NCBI RefSeq assembly: GCF_002261335.1
Contig: NZ_NEVL01000002.1
Span: 186,001-250,000, forward strand
Length of the DNA: 64,000 nucleotides
Direction: 5' to 3'
From: Bordetella genomosp. 1
GTDB taxonomy: Bacteria > Pseudomonadota > Gammaproteobacteria > Burkholderiales > Burkholderiaceae_B
Under the pieces are notes generated by a model. That model was given only the letters and a program-made list of their open reading frames with translations. It was not told where the DNA came from and searched no databases. The translations under genes were made by a program, and so were the position numbers. This document shows positions 1-8,160 of the stretch, in pieces (the first letter of the stretch is position 1; every line of letters starts with the position of its first letter).

Positions 1-527
1 TCCTTGATGGCGACCACGTTGGCGAGCTGCGCCAGCGCCTCCACCGACTCGACCGTCAGCGCGCAGCCGGTGCGCCGGGGCACGTTGTAGAGCACGATCG
101 GCGTGCGGGTGGCCCAGCTCAGCTGGCGATAGTGCCAGAGCATGCCGGCCTGGCTCGGGCACAGGTAGTACGGCGGCGGTGCCAGCCAGGCGACCGGCGC
201 GAGCCGGTCGAGCCGGCGCATCGTCGCGATCACGCCGCGCGTGTCCACGCCGCCCACGCCGAACACCAGCGGCAGGGCATGCGGATCGGCGCGGATGGCG
301 TCGACCATCTCGGTCTTCTCGCTCACGCTCAGCAGATTGCCTTCGCCGGTGGAGCCGAACAGCACCAGTCCGCGGATGCCGGCATCGCGGTAGTAGCGCG
401 CCAGCGACTGCGCGGCGAGCAGGTCGACGCGGCCTTGCCGCATCGGCGTGACCAGCGGCAGCCAGATGCCTTCGAACAGGGCGCCGGCGGCGTGGGGGCG
501 GGGACGGTCGGGCAGGGAAAGAGGCAT
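1..527 (-). CDS. DapA/NAL-family aldolase, 5' part (3' end outside window)
   Basis: Partial gene; about 175 residues are visible from ATG at 527 with GGAGA nine bases upstream. The N-terminal half of a class I TIM-barrel aldolase of the dihydrodipicolinate synthase/N-acetylneuraminate lyase family is clear: VTPM near residue 25, the GSTGEG carboxylate-binding motif near residue 60, YNVPRRTG carrying the catalytic tyrosine near residue 145, and AIK, the expected Schiff-base lysine, just before the window edge. Such enzymes condense or cleave pyruvate with an aldehyde. Substrate cannot be told: the family covers lysine synthesis (DapA) and many sugar-acid or hydroxyproline pathways, and a leader such as LFEGIWLPLVTP is commoner in the catabolic members. 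It follows a 94-residue gene by 16 bases, so the two are probably co-transcribed. Confidence 0.85.
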   Translation of the reverse strand, partial: MPLSLPDRPRPHAAGALFEGIWLPLVTPMRQGRVDLLAAQSLARYYRDAGIRGLVLFGSTGEGNLLSVSEKTEMVDAIRADPHALPLVFGVGGVDTRGVIATMRRLDRLAPVAWLAPPPYYLCPSQAGMLWHYRQLSWATRTPIVLYNVPRRTGCALTVESVEALAQLANVVAIK

Positions 528-543
528 GAGGAATCTCCGCGGC

Positions 544-828
544 TCAGGAAATCAGCACGCTGCGCGCGCCATGGGCCGGGCCGAACTCGGCGCGCGGCAG
601 GGTGCTCATCAACAGGTCCATGGCGCGGGCCAGCTCGGTGCTGGCGCCGTGCAGCGTCACGCCGCATTCGCGGCCGGCGCGGGTGCGGCAGGCGATGGCC
701 AGGCGCACGGCCGGGATGGCCCGGCGCAGGGCGGCGCGCATCGGGGCCAGCTGGGCGGTGTCGATGCGCACGAACAGGCTGTCGGGAGCGGGGCGGTGGC
801 GTTGCGCAGAAGCGGGGCGAGGATTCAT
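544..828 (-). CDS. Hypothetical protein, 94 aa
   Basis: I do not recognise the family. ATG at 828, TGA at 544. The protein is Arg/Ala-rich, with a basic N-terminus (MNPRPASAQRHR) and then a region of regular alternating pattern (RIDTAQLAPMRAALRRA, VRLAIACRTRAG, VTLHGASTELARAMDLLM) that could form a small alpha/beta fold. No signal peptide or membrane segment. It lies directly upstream of the DapA-like gene on the same strand, with a TATAGT box about 40 bases ahead of its ATG. No clear Shine-Dalgarno sequence, so the start is only probable. Function unknown. Confidence 0.55.
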   Translation of the reverse strand: MNPRPASAQRHRPAPDSLFVRIDTAQLAPMRAALRRAIPAVRLAIACRTRAGRECGVTLHGASTELARAMDLLMSTLPRAEFGPAHGARSVLIS

Positions 829-866
829 GGTGTCGGTGCCGGACGGCGGTGGTGAATGACGCCTTC

Positions 867-922
867 ACTATAGGAACGCGGCCGTAAATGCCGCGCAGAT
901 AAACCGCCGCCCCGCATAAAAA
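867..922 (-). promoter_or_regulatory. Candidate promoter with KdpE-like half-sites ahead of the 94-aa gene
   Basis: On the minus strand a -10-like TATAGT lies at 872-867. Upstream are three T-rich half-sites: TTTACG at 888-883, TTTATC at 903-898 and TTTATG at 920-915. They resemble the halves of the KdpE box in the kdp promoter, but their spacing (15 and 17 bp) does not match the 11-bp period there. Placement of the proximal half-site about 10 bp before the -10 does match. Weak inference. Confidence 0.3.
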
Positions 923-941
923 TCGCGTCAACGGCGGGCGC

Positions 942-1712
942 TCAGATCGTGCGCGTGAGGCTGGCCAGCGCGGTGCCGCGGCCCATGTCGCGGCCGTCGG
1001 CATTGGTGTAGGCGCGGCGGTCGGCGTTGGTGTCGATGTAGGCCAGCGAGGCGCTCCAGCCGGCGCCGAAGTCCTTGGTGAGCCCGGCCTTCCAGTCCCA
1101 GTAGGAGGCATGATCGACGTTGCGCACGTACTGGTAGCCCGCGTGCAGGTTCAGCGTGAGGCCCCAGACGCCGGTGTCGAAGTTGCCGCTCAGGTCGTAG
1201 TACTGGCTGTTGCGGCTGCGGGCGAAGCCGAACAGATTGGTGAGGCTGTGCGACACCTTGAACGTCACGGGGCCGGCGCCCAGGCCGGCGTAGAGTTCGG
1301 TGGTGTAGGGGCGGGTGTAGCCCGAGGGATAGTCGCCCGGGTAGTAGTACTGCAGCACGCCCACGTCGAGATCGAGCGTCTCGCCGAGCTTGCCCTTGTA
1401 GCCGCCGTAGAAGTCCATTTCGAGCGGCGCCGAGACCGCGTCGTTGCCGTCTCCCAGCCAGCTGATGGTCGAGTTCCAGTTGCCGGCATAGAAGCCGCTG
1501 GGATGGCTGTAGTCGAAGCCGCCTTGCAGCGCGGGCTTGTTGTTGGTCTGCATCAGGCCGCGATAGCGGTATTGGCTCGCCACCGACAGATTGGCCGTGA
1601 GGCTGCCGTCGGCGTCGGCTGCGGCGTGGACGGCAGGCGCGGTGAAGGCCGCGAGCGTGGCGGAAAGGGCGGCGGCCGACAGAAGGCGGGGGGTGTTGCG
1701 CGTGGGTTTCAT
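942..1712 (-). CDS. TorF family putative porin (TIGR02001/Gcw_chp)
   Basis: A 256-residue outer-membrane beta-barrel protein. ATG at 1712 is chosen because GGAG sits five bases upstream and a signal peptide starts there (MKPTRN, hydrophobic LLSAAALSATLAAFTA, cleavage near VHA-AADAD). The mature part has the family hallmarks: SVASQYRYRGLMQ just after the leader, then alternating aromatic/polar beta strands (GGFDYSHPSGFYAGNW, MDFYGGYKG, VGVLQYYYPGDYP, YTTELYAG) and a short hydrophobic last strand. These proteins are predicted porins of unsettled substrate. It is 107 bp downstream of kdpE on the same strand, and that gap holds a near copy of the KdpE box, so I infer a link to potassium limitation. 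Confidence 0.8.
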   Translation of the reverse strand: MKPTRNTPRLLSAAALSATLAAFTAPAVHAAADADGSLTANLSVASQYRYRGLMQTNNKPALQGGFDYSHPSGFYAGNWNSTISWLGDGNDAVSAPLEMDFYGGYKGKLGETLDLDVGVLQYYYPGDYPSGYTRPYTTELYAGLGAGPVTFKVSHSLTNLFGFARSRNSQYYDLSGNFDTGVWGLTLNLHAGYQYVRNVDHASYWDWKAGLTKDFGAGWSASLAYIDTNADRRAYTNADGRDMGRGTALASLTRTI

Positions 1713-1760
1713 GGTGCTCCATAGGGGTGTGTACCGGGAGCGCCAAGATAGGGGTTGCGG

Positions 1761-1777
1761 CATAAGCGCCGCATAAA
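1761..1777 (-). promoter_or_regulatory. KdpE-like box before the TorF-type porin
   Basis: The minus strand reads TTTATGCGGCGCTTATG, which matches 13 of 17 positions of the kdp-promoter box TTTATACGGCGTTTACA and keeps the 11-bp half-site period expected for an OmpR-family dimer. A -10-like TATCTT follows 10 bp downstream (1750-1745), so an activator here would sit where a -35 element should be. No good -35 hexamer is visible. Confidence 0.5.
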
Positions 1778-1819
1778 TACTCGGACCGCGCACGTAAAGC
1801 CCGCGCAAAAAAAGCGGGT

Positions 1820-2512
1820 TCAGCCGGCGAAGCGATAGCCCACGCCGACCTCGGTGAGCAGGAACACCGGCTGCGCGGGATCGGCCTCGAGCTTCTGGCG
1901 CAGGTGGCCCATGTAGATGCGCAGGTAGTGATTGCTCTCCACGTGGGAGGGGCCCCAGACCTCTCGCAGCAGCTCGCGATGCGTCATCACCTTGCCGCGC
2001 CGCGCCAGCAGCGCGGTCAACAGCCGATACTCCATCGGGGTGAGATGCACGTGGACGCCCGCGCGCGTGACCACGCGCCGCGCCATGTCCACGGCCACGT
2101 CGCCGAAGCTGACCTCGGCCGCGCTGCCCGCGCCGCCGCGGGCGTGTCTGCGCAGCAGCACGCGCAGCCGCGCCAGCAGTTCGCCCACGCCGAACGGCTT
2201 GGTCAGGTAGTCGTCGGCGCCGGCATCGAGCGCGGCGATCTTGTCGGCCTCGCCGGTGCGGGCCGACAGCACCAGCACCGGCACCTCGGTCCAGCCGCGC
2301 AGCTCGCGGATCAGGGTCATGCCGTCGGCGTCGGGCAGGCCCAGGTCCAGCACCAGCGCGTCGGGCTGGCGCGTGCCCGCCTCGATCAGGCCGCGCCGCA
2401 CGGTGTCGCTCTCGTGCACCACGCAGCCTTCGGCCTCGAGCGCCTCGCGCACGAAGCGGCGGATGTGGGGATCGTCTTCGACGAGCAGGATCGAAGGGTG
2501 GTACTCAAACAT
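1820..2512 (-). CDS. kdpE: Two-component response regulator KdpE
   Basis: OmpR/PhoB-type regulator of 230 residues. The receiver domain (about 8-120) has the acidic pocket VEDD, phospho-acceptor Asp56 in LVLDLGLP, and the conserved Lys in LTKPFG. The C-terminal winged helix (about 135-228) has LTPMEYRLL, VMTHRELLREVWG and the recognition stretch YLRIYMGHLRQKLE. Activated by KdpD, it turns on kdpFABC when potassium is low or ionic balance is disturbed. ATG at 2512 overlaps the 3' end of kdpD by 8 bases, so the two are translationally coupled. The last gene of the kdp run. Confidence 0.96.
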   Translation of the reverse strand: MFEYHPSILLVEDDPHIRRFVREALEAEGCVVHESDTVRRGLIEAGTRQPDALVLDLGLPDADGMTLIRELRGWTEVPVLVLSARTGEADKIAALDAGADDYLTKPFGVGELLARLRVLLRRHARGGAGSAAEVSFGDVAVDMARRVVTRAGVHVHLTPMEYRLLTALLARRGKVMTHRELLREVWGPSHVESNHYLRIYMGHLRQKLEADPAQPVFLLTEVGVGYRFAG

Positions 2513-5294
2513 GGTCGTATCCGTCTGCGGGCGGCGGTTCGGGCGGGAGGGCGGGCGCGGCGCCCAGCGGCAGGGTGAAGGTGAAGCGCGCGCCGTGCGG
2601 CGCCACGGGCTCGACCCAGATGCGGCCGCGATGCGCCTCGACGATGGCCTGGCAGACGGCCAGGCCCAGGCCCACGCCGGGCGTGGCCGACTCGCGTTCG
2701 CCGCGCGAGAATTTCTGGAAGATGCGGCGTTCGCTGCCCGGCGGCACGCCGGGGCCATCGTCGCTGACGCTCACCTGCATCTCGCCCTCCCGGGCCTGCG
2801 CCGACAGCGTGATCGTGCCGGCCGCGGGCGTGTATTTCGCGGCGTTCTCGAGCAGGTTGCACAGCACGCGCTCGATCAGCAGCGCGTCGCACTCGACCAG
2901 CGGCAGGCTCGAGAGCGGCTGCACCACGATGCGATGCGCGGCCAGGGCTTCGCGCGAGGCGGCCAGCGCGGCGCCGGCGAGCTCTTCGATGGACTGCCAC
3001 TCCGGCTTGATCGGCGCGTGGTTCTGCAGCCGTGCCATGTCGAGCAGGTTCACCACCATCGCGTGCATGCGGCGGGCCTGGTCGCGGATCGCCAGCGCCT
3101 GGCCGCGCGCATCGCCGGTGCCGCGCGACAGCGCCTCGGCCATGCCCATCAGGCCGGTGAGCGGCGTGCGCAGATCGTGGGACACCGCCGCCAGCAGCGA
3201 GCCGCGCAGCTTCTCCGACTCGACGTTCACCAGCGCCTGCTGCGCCACCTCCACGTAGTGCTGGCGCTCGAGCGCGATGGCGATGAGCGTGGCATAGGCT
3301 TCGGCCTGCCGGCGCGCCTCGTGCCGCGCATACAGCGCCGGGCCGTCGGGGGCTTGCAGCACCAGCACGCCGCGCACGCGCATCGGGCCCTTCAGCGGCA
3401 GGTAGAGCAGGGGGCTGTTGGACAGCGTGGCGGTGCCGGCGCCGGCCGGCCTGCCGTGGTCGAAGACCCACTGCGCGACCGCGGACTCCGGTGCGTTCAT
3501 GGCGGGATCGATGGGCGCGGCCAGGTGCAGCCGGTCATCGAGCCGCAGCACGTACAGCGCGCTGCGCGCGCCGAACGCCGCATGCAGGAAGGGCGCGGCG
3601 GCCTGCATGATCTGGTCGAGCAACAGGGCCGAGGACAGCTCGCGCGCGAATTCGTAGAGGCCGCGCGCATCGGCCTCGCGCCGCGTCGAGGTCTCGGCCT
3701 GTGCGCGCAGGCCGGCGGTGAGCTGGCCGATCAGGAGGCCCACGCCCAGCAGCACGACGAAGGTCAGCAGGTATTGCACGTCCGACACCGCGAACGAGCT
3801 GTAGGGCTGGACGAAGAAGAAGTCGAACAGGCCCACGCTCACGACCGAGGCCAGCGCGGCCGGCCCGCGGCCGTGGCGCAGCGCGACGCCCACCACCGCG
3901 AGCAGGAAGAACATCACGATGTTGGTCTGGTGCAGCGCCGGGTAGGCCAGGTTCGAGATCGCGGTCGCCACGCCGCAATAGAGGCAGGCCCACAGGTAGG
4001 GCGCCACGGCGCGTGCGCCCGGCGTGTCGTCGGCCGCGCGCGGGCGGCCGAGCGCCAGCGGGTCGCGGCCGGGCGGCGGCGCGGCGGGCGTGGGCGGCGC
4101 GCCCACGCGCAGCACGTCGACCTCGGGGCAGGCGGCGGCGAGCCGGTCGGCGAAGCTGTGGCGATGCCACAGCCAGCCCGGCGCAAGCAGTCGGCCGAGC
4201 CAGGCCGCGGCCGAACCGCCCAGGCGCGCCAGGCGACGGCCATGGCCGCGGCCCAGCACGGCCTTGGTGATGTTGTGGCGGCGCAGATAGCGCGTGGCGG
4301 CGTCGACGGCATCCGCGCCGCGCAGCACTTCGACGCGCACGGCCAGCGTGTCGGCCAGCGCCATCGCGCGTGCCAGCCGTTCGCGCGCCGCCGGCGAGGG
4401 GGCGCTCATGCGCAGCGGCTCCACGTGGATGGCATGCAGGTCGCAGTCGAGCTGCTGCGCCAGCCGGGCCGCCGCACGCAGCACGTGTTCGGCCTCGGCG
4501 TCGTCGCTGATGCAGGCCGCCACGGCTTCGCGCGTGCGCCACACCGGCTCGATCGCGGCCTCGCGGCGGTACGCCTGCACATCGTCGTCGACGTGCTCGG
4601 CGGTGCGGCGCAACGCGAGCTCGCGCAGCGCGATCAGGTTGCCCTTGCGGAAGAAGTGGCGCGTCGCATGGCGCGCCTGGTCGGGCACATAGACCTTGCC
4701 GTCCTTCAGGCGGCGCAGCAGTTCGTCGGCCGAGAGGTCGACCAGGATGATCTCGTCGGCCTCGTCGAACACGGCGTCGGGCACGGTCTCCCAGACCCGC
4801 ACGCCGGTGATGCTGCCGACCGCTTCGTTGAGGCTGTCGAGATGCTGCACGTTGAGCGTGGTCCACACGTCGATGCCGGCACGCAGCAGCTCCTGCACGT
4901 CCTGCCAGCGCTTGGCGTGGCGCGCGCCCGGCGCGTTCGAATGCGCCAGCTCGTCGAGCAGCAGCAGGGCGGGGCGGCGCGCGAGCGCGCCGTCGAGATC
5001 GAACTCGGGCAGGGCGTGGCCGCGGTAGTCCAGCGCGACGCGCGGCAGCACGTCGAGTCCGTCGAGCAGCGCGGCGGTTTCCTTGCGGCCGTGCGTTTCG
5101 ACCAGGCCCGCGAGCACGTCGACGCCTTGCGCGCGCGTCGCGCGCGCGGCTTCGAGCATGGCGTAGGTCTTGCCCACGCCCGCGGAGGCGCCGAAATAGA
5201 TGCGCAGGCGGCCCAGGCGGGCCTGTTCATCGGCCTGGTGCAGGCGTTGCAGCAATCGATCGGGATCGGGGCGCGGGGCGTCGGTGTCGGCCAT
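2505..5294 (-). CDS. kdpD: Sensor histidine kinase KdpD
   Basis: About 929 residues, normal for KdpD. The order is: N-terminal KdpD domain with a Walker-A-like GASAGVGKT (about 35-43), a universal-stress-protein-like domain, four transmembrane helices in the middle (PYLWACLYCGVATAI, NIVMFFLLAVVGVAL, LASVVSVGLFDFFF, LLTFVVLLGVGLLI), a GAF-like region, HisKA with SHDLRTPLTGL, and an HATPase with NLLENAAKY and DDGPGVP. It senses potassium/ionic state and controls KdpE. The start is uncertain: ATG 5294 and ATG 5312 both lack a strong ribosome site. The 109-bp gap after kdpC contains a TATAGT on the minus strand at 5387-5382, a possible internal promoter for kdpDE. Confidence 0.95.
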   Translation of the reverse strand: MADTDAPRPDPDRLLQRLHQADEQARLGRLRIYFGASAGVGKTYAMLEAARATRAQGVDVLAGLVETHGRKETAALLDGLDVLPRVALDYRGHALPEFDLDGALARRPALLLLDELAHSNAPGARHAKRWQDVQELLRAGIDVWTTLNVQHLDSLNEAVGSITGVRVWETVPDAVFDEADEIILVDLSADELLRRLKDGKVYVPDQARHATRHFFRKGNLIALRELALRRTAEHVDDDVQAYRREAAIEPVWRTREAVAACISDDAEAEHVLRAAARLAQQLDCDLHAIHVEPLRMSAPSPAARERLARAMALADTLAVRVEVLRGADAVDAATRYLRRHNITKAVLGRGHGRRLARLGGSAAAWLGRLLAPGWLWHRHSFADRLAAACPEVDVLRVGAPPTPAAPPPGRDPLALGRPRAADDTPGARAVAPYLWACLYCGVATAISNLAYPALHQTNIVMFFLLAVVGVALRHGRGPAALASVVSVGLFDFFFVQPYSSFAVSDVQYLLTFVVLLGVGLLIGQLTAGLRAQAETSTRREADARGLYEFARELSSALLLDQIMQAAAPFLHAAFGARSALYVLRLDDRLHLAAPIDPAMNAPESAVAQWVFDHGRPAGAGTATLSNSPLLYLPLKGPMRVRGVLVLQAPDGPALYARHEARRQAEAYATLIAIALERQHYVEVAQQALVNVESEKLRGSLLAAVSHDLRTPLTGLMGMAEALSRGTGDARGQALAIRDQARRMHAMVVNLLDMARLQNHAPIKPEWQSIEELAGAALAASREALAAHRIVVQPLSSLPLVECDALLIERVLCNLLENAAKYTPAAGTITLSAQAREGEMQVSVSDDGPGVPPGSERRIFQKFSRGERESATPGVGLGLAVCQAIVEAHRGRIWVEPVAPHGARFTFTLPLGAAPALPPEPPPADGYDHV

Positions 5295-5403
5295 GGGGCA
5301 CGCAAAAGGCATTGACGGACGCGCTTGCGTCCGTGGAAGCCGGCAGGCGGGCACGCGTTCGCGCACCCGCCATGGGCAGATACTATACGACGGCCGATGC
5401 CGC

Positions 5404-6006
5404 TCAGTGCAGCGCGTCGAGCGCCAGATTCAGCTCGAGCACGTTGACCACCGGCTCGCCCAGCAGGCCGAGCGCGGGCGCGAGCGTGTGCGCGGCGACC
5501 AGCGCGCGCACCGGCTCCGTGGCCAGCCCGCGGGCGCGCGCCACGCGCGCCACCTGATACTCGGCCGCGGCCGGGCTGATGTGCGGGTCCAGCCCGCTGC
5601 CCGAGGCCGTGACCAGGTCCACCGGCACCGGCGCCTCGTTGCCGGGATCGGCGTCGCGCAGCGCCTGGGCGCGCGCGGCGATCGCGCTGGCCAGCGCGGG
5701 GTTGGTGGGGCCGAGGTTGGCGCCGCCGGACGCCGCGGCGTTGTAGGCCATGGGCGCCGTGGCCGACGGGCGGCCCCAGAAGTACTTCGGTTCGGAGAAG
5801 GCCTGTCCGATCAGGCGCGAGCCCACCAGGGTGCCGTCGCGCTCGATCAGCGAGCCCGCCGCCTGCTGCGGAAACAGCAGGCCGGCCAGGCCGGTACTGG
5901 CCAGCGGGTAGGCCAGCCCGGTGACGAGCGACAGGGCCACGAACAGCGTGAGCGCGGGGCGCAGCACGGCGGCGCGCGGGGAGGTTGCCGTAGAAGATGC
6001 GGTCAT
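5404..6006 (-). CDS. kdpC: Potassium-transporting ATPase subunit KdpC
   Basis: 200 residues: one N-terminal membrane anchor ([20 protein letters not shown]) and a soluble domain with the family motifs [41 protein letters not shown] and [11 protein letters not shown]. KdpC stabilises the KdpFABC pump and supports nucleotide binding by KdpB. ATG at 6006 is chosen over the in-frame ATG at 6018 because GGAGACC lies at ribosome-site distance before it. It is 17 bp after kdpB. Confidence 0.96.
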   Translation of the reverse strand: MTASSTATSPRAAVLRPALTLFVALSLVTGLAYPLASTGLAGLLFPQQAAGSLIERDGTLVGSRLIGQAFSEPKYFWGRPSATAPMAYNAAASGGANLGPTNPALASAIAARAQALRDADPGNEAPVPVDLVTASGSGLDPHISPAAAEYQVARVARARGLATEPVRALVAAHTLAPALGLLGEPVVNVLELNLALDALH

Positions 6007-6023
6007 GTTGGTCTCCATGAGGT

Positions 6024-8144
6024 TCAGACCCAGCCCAGCGCGGCCAGCACCATGTCGATCAGCTTGATGCCGACGAAGGGCACGAGCAGGCCGCCCAGGC
6101 CGTAGATGAAGAGATTGCGGCGCAGCAGCGCGGCGGCGCCGAGCGGCCGGTAGCGCACGCCGCGCAGGGCCAGGGGGATCAGCGCCACGATGATGAGCGC
6201 GTTGAAGATCACGGCCGACATGATGGCCGAGGCCGGCGTGGTGAGGCCCATCACGTTGAGCACGCCGAGTTGCGGATAGACGGTGGCGAAGGCGGCCGGA
6301 ATGATGGCGAAGTACTTGGCCACGTCGTTGGCCACGCTGAACGTGGTCAGCGCGCCGCGCGTCATCAGCATCTGCTTGCCGATCTCCACGATCTCGATCA
6401 GCTTGGTCGGATTGGAATCCAGGTCGACCATGTTGCCGGCTTCCTTGGCGGCCTGGGTGCCCGAGTTCATCGCCACGGCCACGTCGGCCTGCGCAAGCGC
6501 CGGCGCGTCGTTGGTGCCGTCGCCCGTCATGGCCACCAGCCGGCCCTCGGCCTGGTAGGCGCGGATCAGCTTGAGCTTGGCCTCCGGCGTCGCCTGCGCC
6601 AGATAGTCGTCGACGCCGGCCTCGGCCGCGATCGACGCGGCCGTCAGCGCGTTGTCGCCGGTGATCATCACGGTCTTGATGCCCATGCGGCGCAGCTCGG
6701 CGAAGCGCGGCTGGATCTCGGGTTTGACGATGTCCTTGAGCTCGACCACGCCGAGCGCGCGCGCGCCGTCGCTCACCGCCAGCGGCGTGCTGCCGCGGCG
6801 CGCCACGTCTTCGCCGGCACGCGTGAGCGCGGCGGGCAGTTCGCCGACCCAGGCCGCGACCGCGTCGAGCGCGCCCTTGCGCAGGCGCCGCCCGTCGCTC
6901 AGGTCCACGCCGCTCATGCGCGTCTGCGCGGTGAAGCCGATGCTCTCGCTGCCGGCGTCGAGCGCGGCGCGGTCGCCGAGCAGGCGATCGGCGAGCGCCA
7001 CGATGCTGCGGCCCTCGGGCGTCTCGTCGGCCAGCGAGGCGAGGCGCGCCGCCTGCGCCAGCTCGCGTTCGCTCACGCCCGCCGCGGGCAGGAAGGCGGC
7101 CGCCTGGCGGTTGCCGAAGGTGATAGTGCCGGTCTTGTCGAGCAGCAGCACGTCCACGTCGCCGGCCGCCTCCACCGCGCGGCCGGAGGTCGCGAGCACG
7201 TTGGCCTGCATCATGCGGCTCATGCCCGCGACGCCGATGGCCGACAGCAGTCCGCCGATGGTGGTGGGGATCAGGCACACCAGCAAGGCCACCAGCACGG
7301 TCACCGCGACGACCTGGCCGCTGCCCTGCGCCACCGCGTAGAGCGAGAAGGGCAGCAGGGTGACCGTGACGAGCAGGAACACGACGGTGAGACCGACCAG
7401 CAGGATCGTGAGTGCGAGTTCGTTGGGCGTCTTCTGCCGCTTGGCGCCCTCGACCATGGCGATCATGCGGTCGAGAAAGCTCTCGCCCGGGTTGGTGGCG
7501 ATGCGCACCACGATCCAATCCGACAGCACACGGGTGCCGCCGGTGACCGACGAGAAGTCGCCGCCCGATTCGCGGATCACCGGCGCCGATTCGCCGGTGA
7601 TGGCGCTCTCGTCGACCGAGGCGATGCCGGCGATGACCTGGCCGTCGCCGGGCACGGTGTCGCCCGGCAACACCAGCACGACGTCGCCCTTGCGCAGCGT
7701 GCCCGAGGGCTGCTCCACGGCCAGCTCGCGCGCCGCCTGCGGCGTGAGCGTGGCGCTGTCGGCGTCGCGCCAGCGCTCGAGCACGCGCGCCGTGATGGTG
7801 GTGCGCAGGCCGCGCAGGGTGGCCGCCTGCTGCTTGCCGCGGCCTTCGGCGATGGCCTCGGCGAAGTTGGCGAACAGCACGGTGAACCAGAGCCAGGCCG
7901 ACACCGCCAGCACGAAGCCGGCGGGCGCGTCGGCCTGGCCGGCCAGCGCCAGCAGCCAGAGGACGGTAGTGAGGATGCTGCCGGCGTAGACGACGAACAT
8001 CACGGGGTTGCGCAGCTGTGCCCGCGGCGCGAGCTTGCGCAGGCAGTCCATCAGGGCGGCGCGCACCAGCCGCGCCGACCACATGCCGGCGCCCGTGTGG
8101 CCGCGGGCCGCGGAGGCGTCGAGGGGAAGAGAGATTTTGTTCAT
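6024..8144 (-). CDS. kdpB: Potassium-transporting P-type ATPase, ATP-binding subunit KdpB
   Basis: 706 residues. Catalytic P-type ATPase subunit of the high-affinity potassium pump. Visible: actuator motif TGES at about 183-186 (the serine is the inhibitory phosphorylation site known in E. coli KdpB), phosphorylation motif DKTGT at 336-340, MITGDN and [10 protein letters not shown] in the P domain, and seven predicted membrane segments (for example [20 protein letters not shown] and [20 protein letters not shown]). ATG at 8144 gives the usual N-terminus; a weak GGATC precedes it. It lies 16 bp after kdpA in the same operon. Confidence 0.97.
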   Translation of the reverse strand: MNKISLPLDASAARGHTGAGMWSARLVRAALMDCLRKLAPRAQLRNPVMFVVYAGSILTTVLWLLALAGQADAPAGFVLAVSAWLWFTVLFANFAEAIAEGRGKQQAATLRGLRTTITARVLERWRDADSATLTPQAARELAVEQPSGTLRKGDVVLVLPGDTVPGDGQVIAGIASVDESAITGESAPVIRESGGDFSSVTGGTRVLSDWIVVRIATNPGESFLDRMIAMVEGAKRQKTPNELALTILLVGLTVVFLLVTVTLLPFSLYAVAQGSGQVVAVTVLVALLVCLIPTTIGGLLSAIGVAGMSRMMQANVLATSGRAVEAAGDVDVLLLDKTGTITFGNRQAAAFLPAAGVSERELAQAARLASLADETPEGRSIVALADRLLGDRAALDAGSESIGFTAQTRMSGVDLSDGRRLRKGALDAVAAWVGELPAALTRAGEDVARRGSTPLAVSDGARALGVVELKDIVKPEIQPRFAELRRMGIKTVMITGDNALTAASIAAEAGVDDYLAQATPEAKLKLIRAYQAEGRLVAMTGDGTNDAPALAQADVAVAMNSGTQAAKEAGNMVDLDSNPTKLIEIVEIGKQMLMTRGALTTFSVANDVAKYFAIIPAAFATVYPQLGVLNVMGLTTPASAIMSAVIFNALIIVALIPLALRGVRYRPLGAAALLRRNLFIYGLGGLLVPFVGIKLIDMVLAALGWV

Positions 8145-8160
8145 GACATCGATCCAGCGT

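Noticed and set aside
942-1712. OmpW family protein
   Set aside because: The sequence around SVASQYRYRGLMQ fits TIGR02001/TorF rather than OmpW.
2241-5315. A 1024-codon open frame on the plus strand opposite kdpD
   Set aside because: It is the antisense shadow of kdpD in GC-rich DNA. The translation is Arg/Gln/His/Ala-rich with no domain, and the minus strand has an unmistakable kinase.
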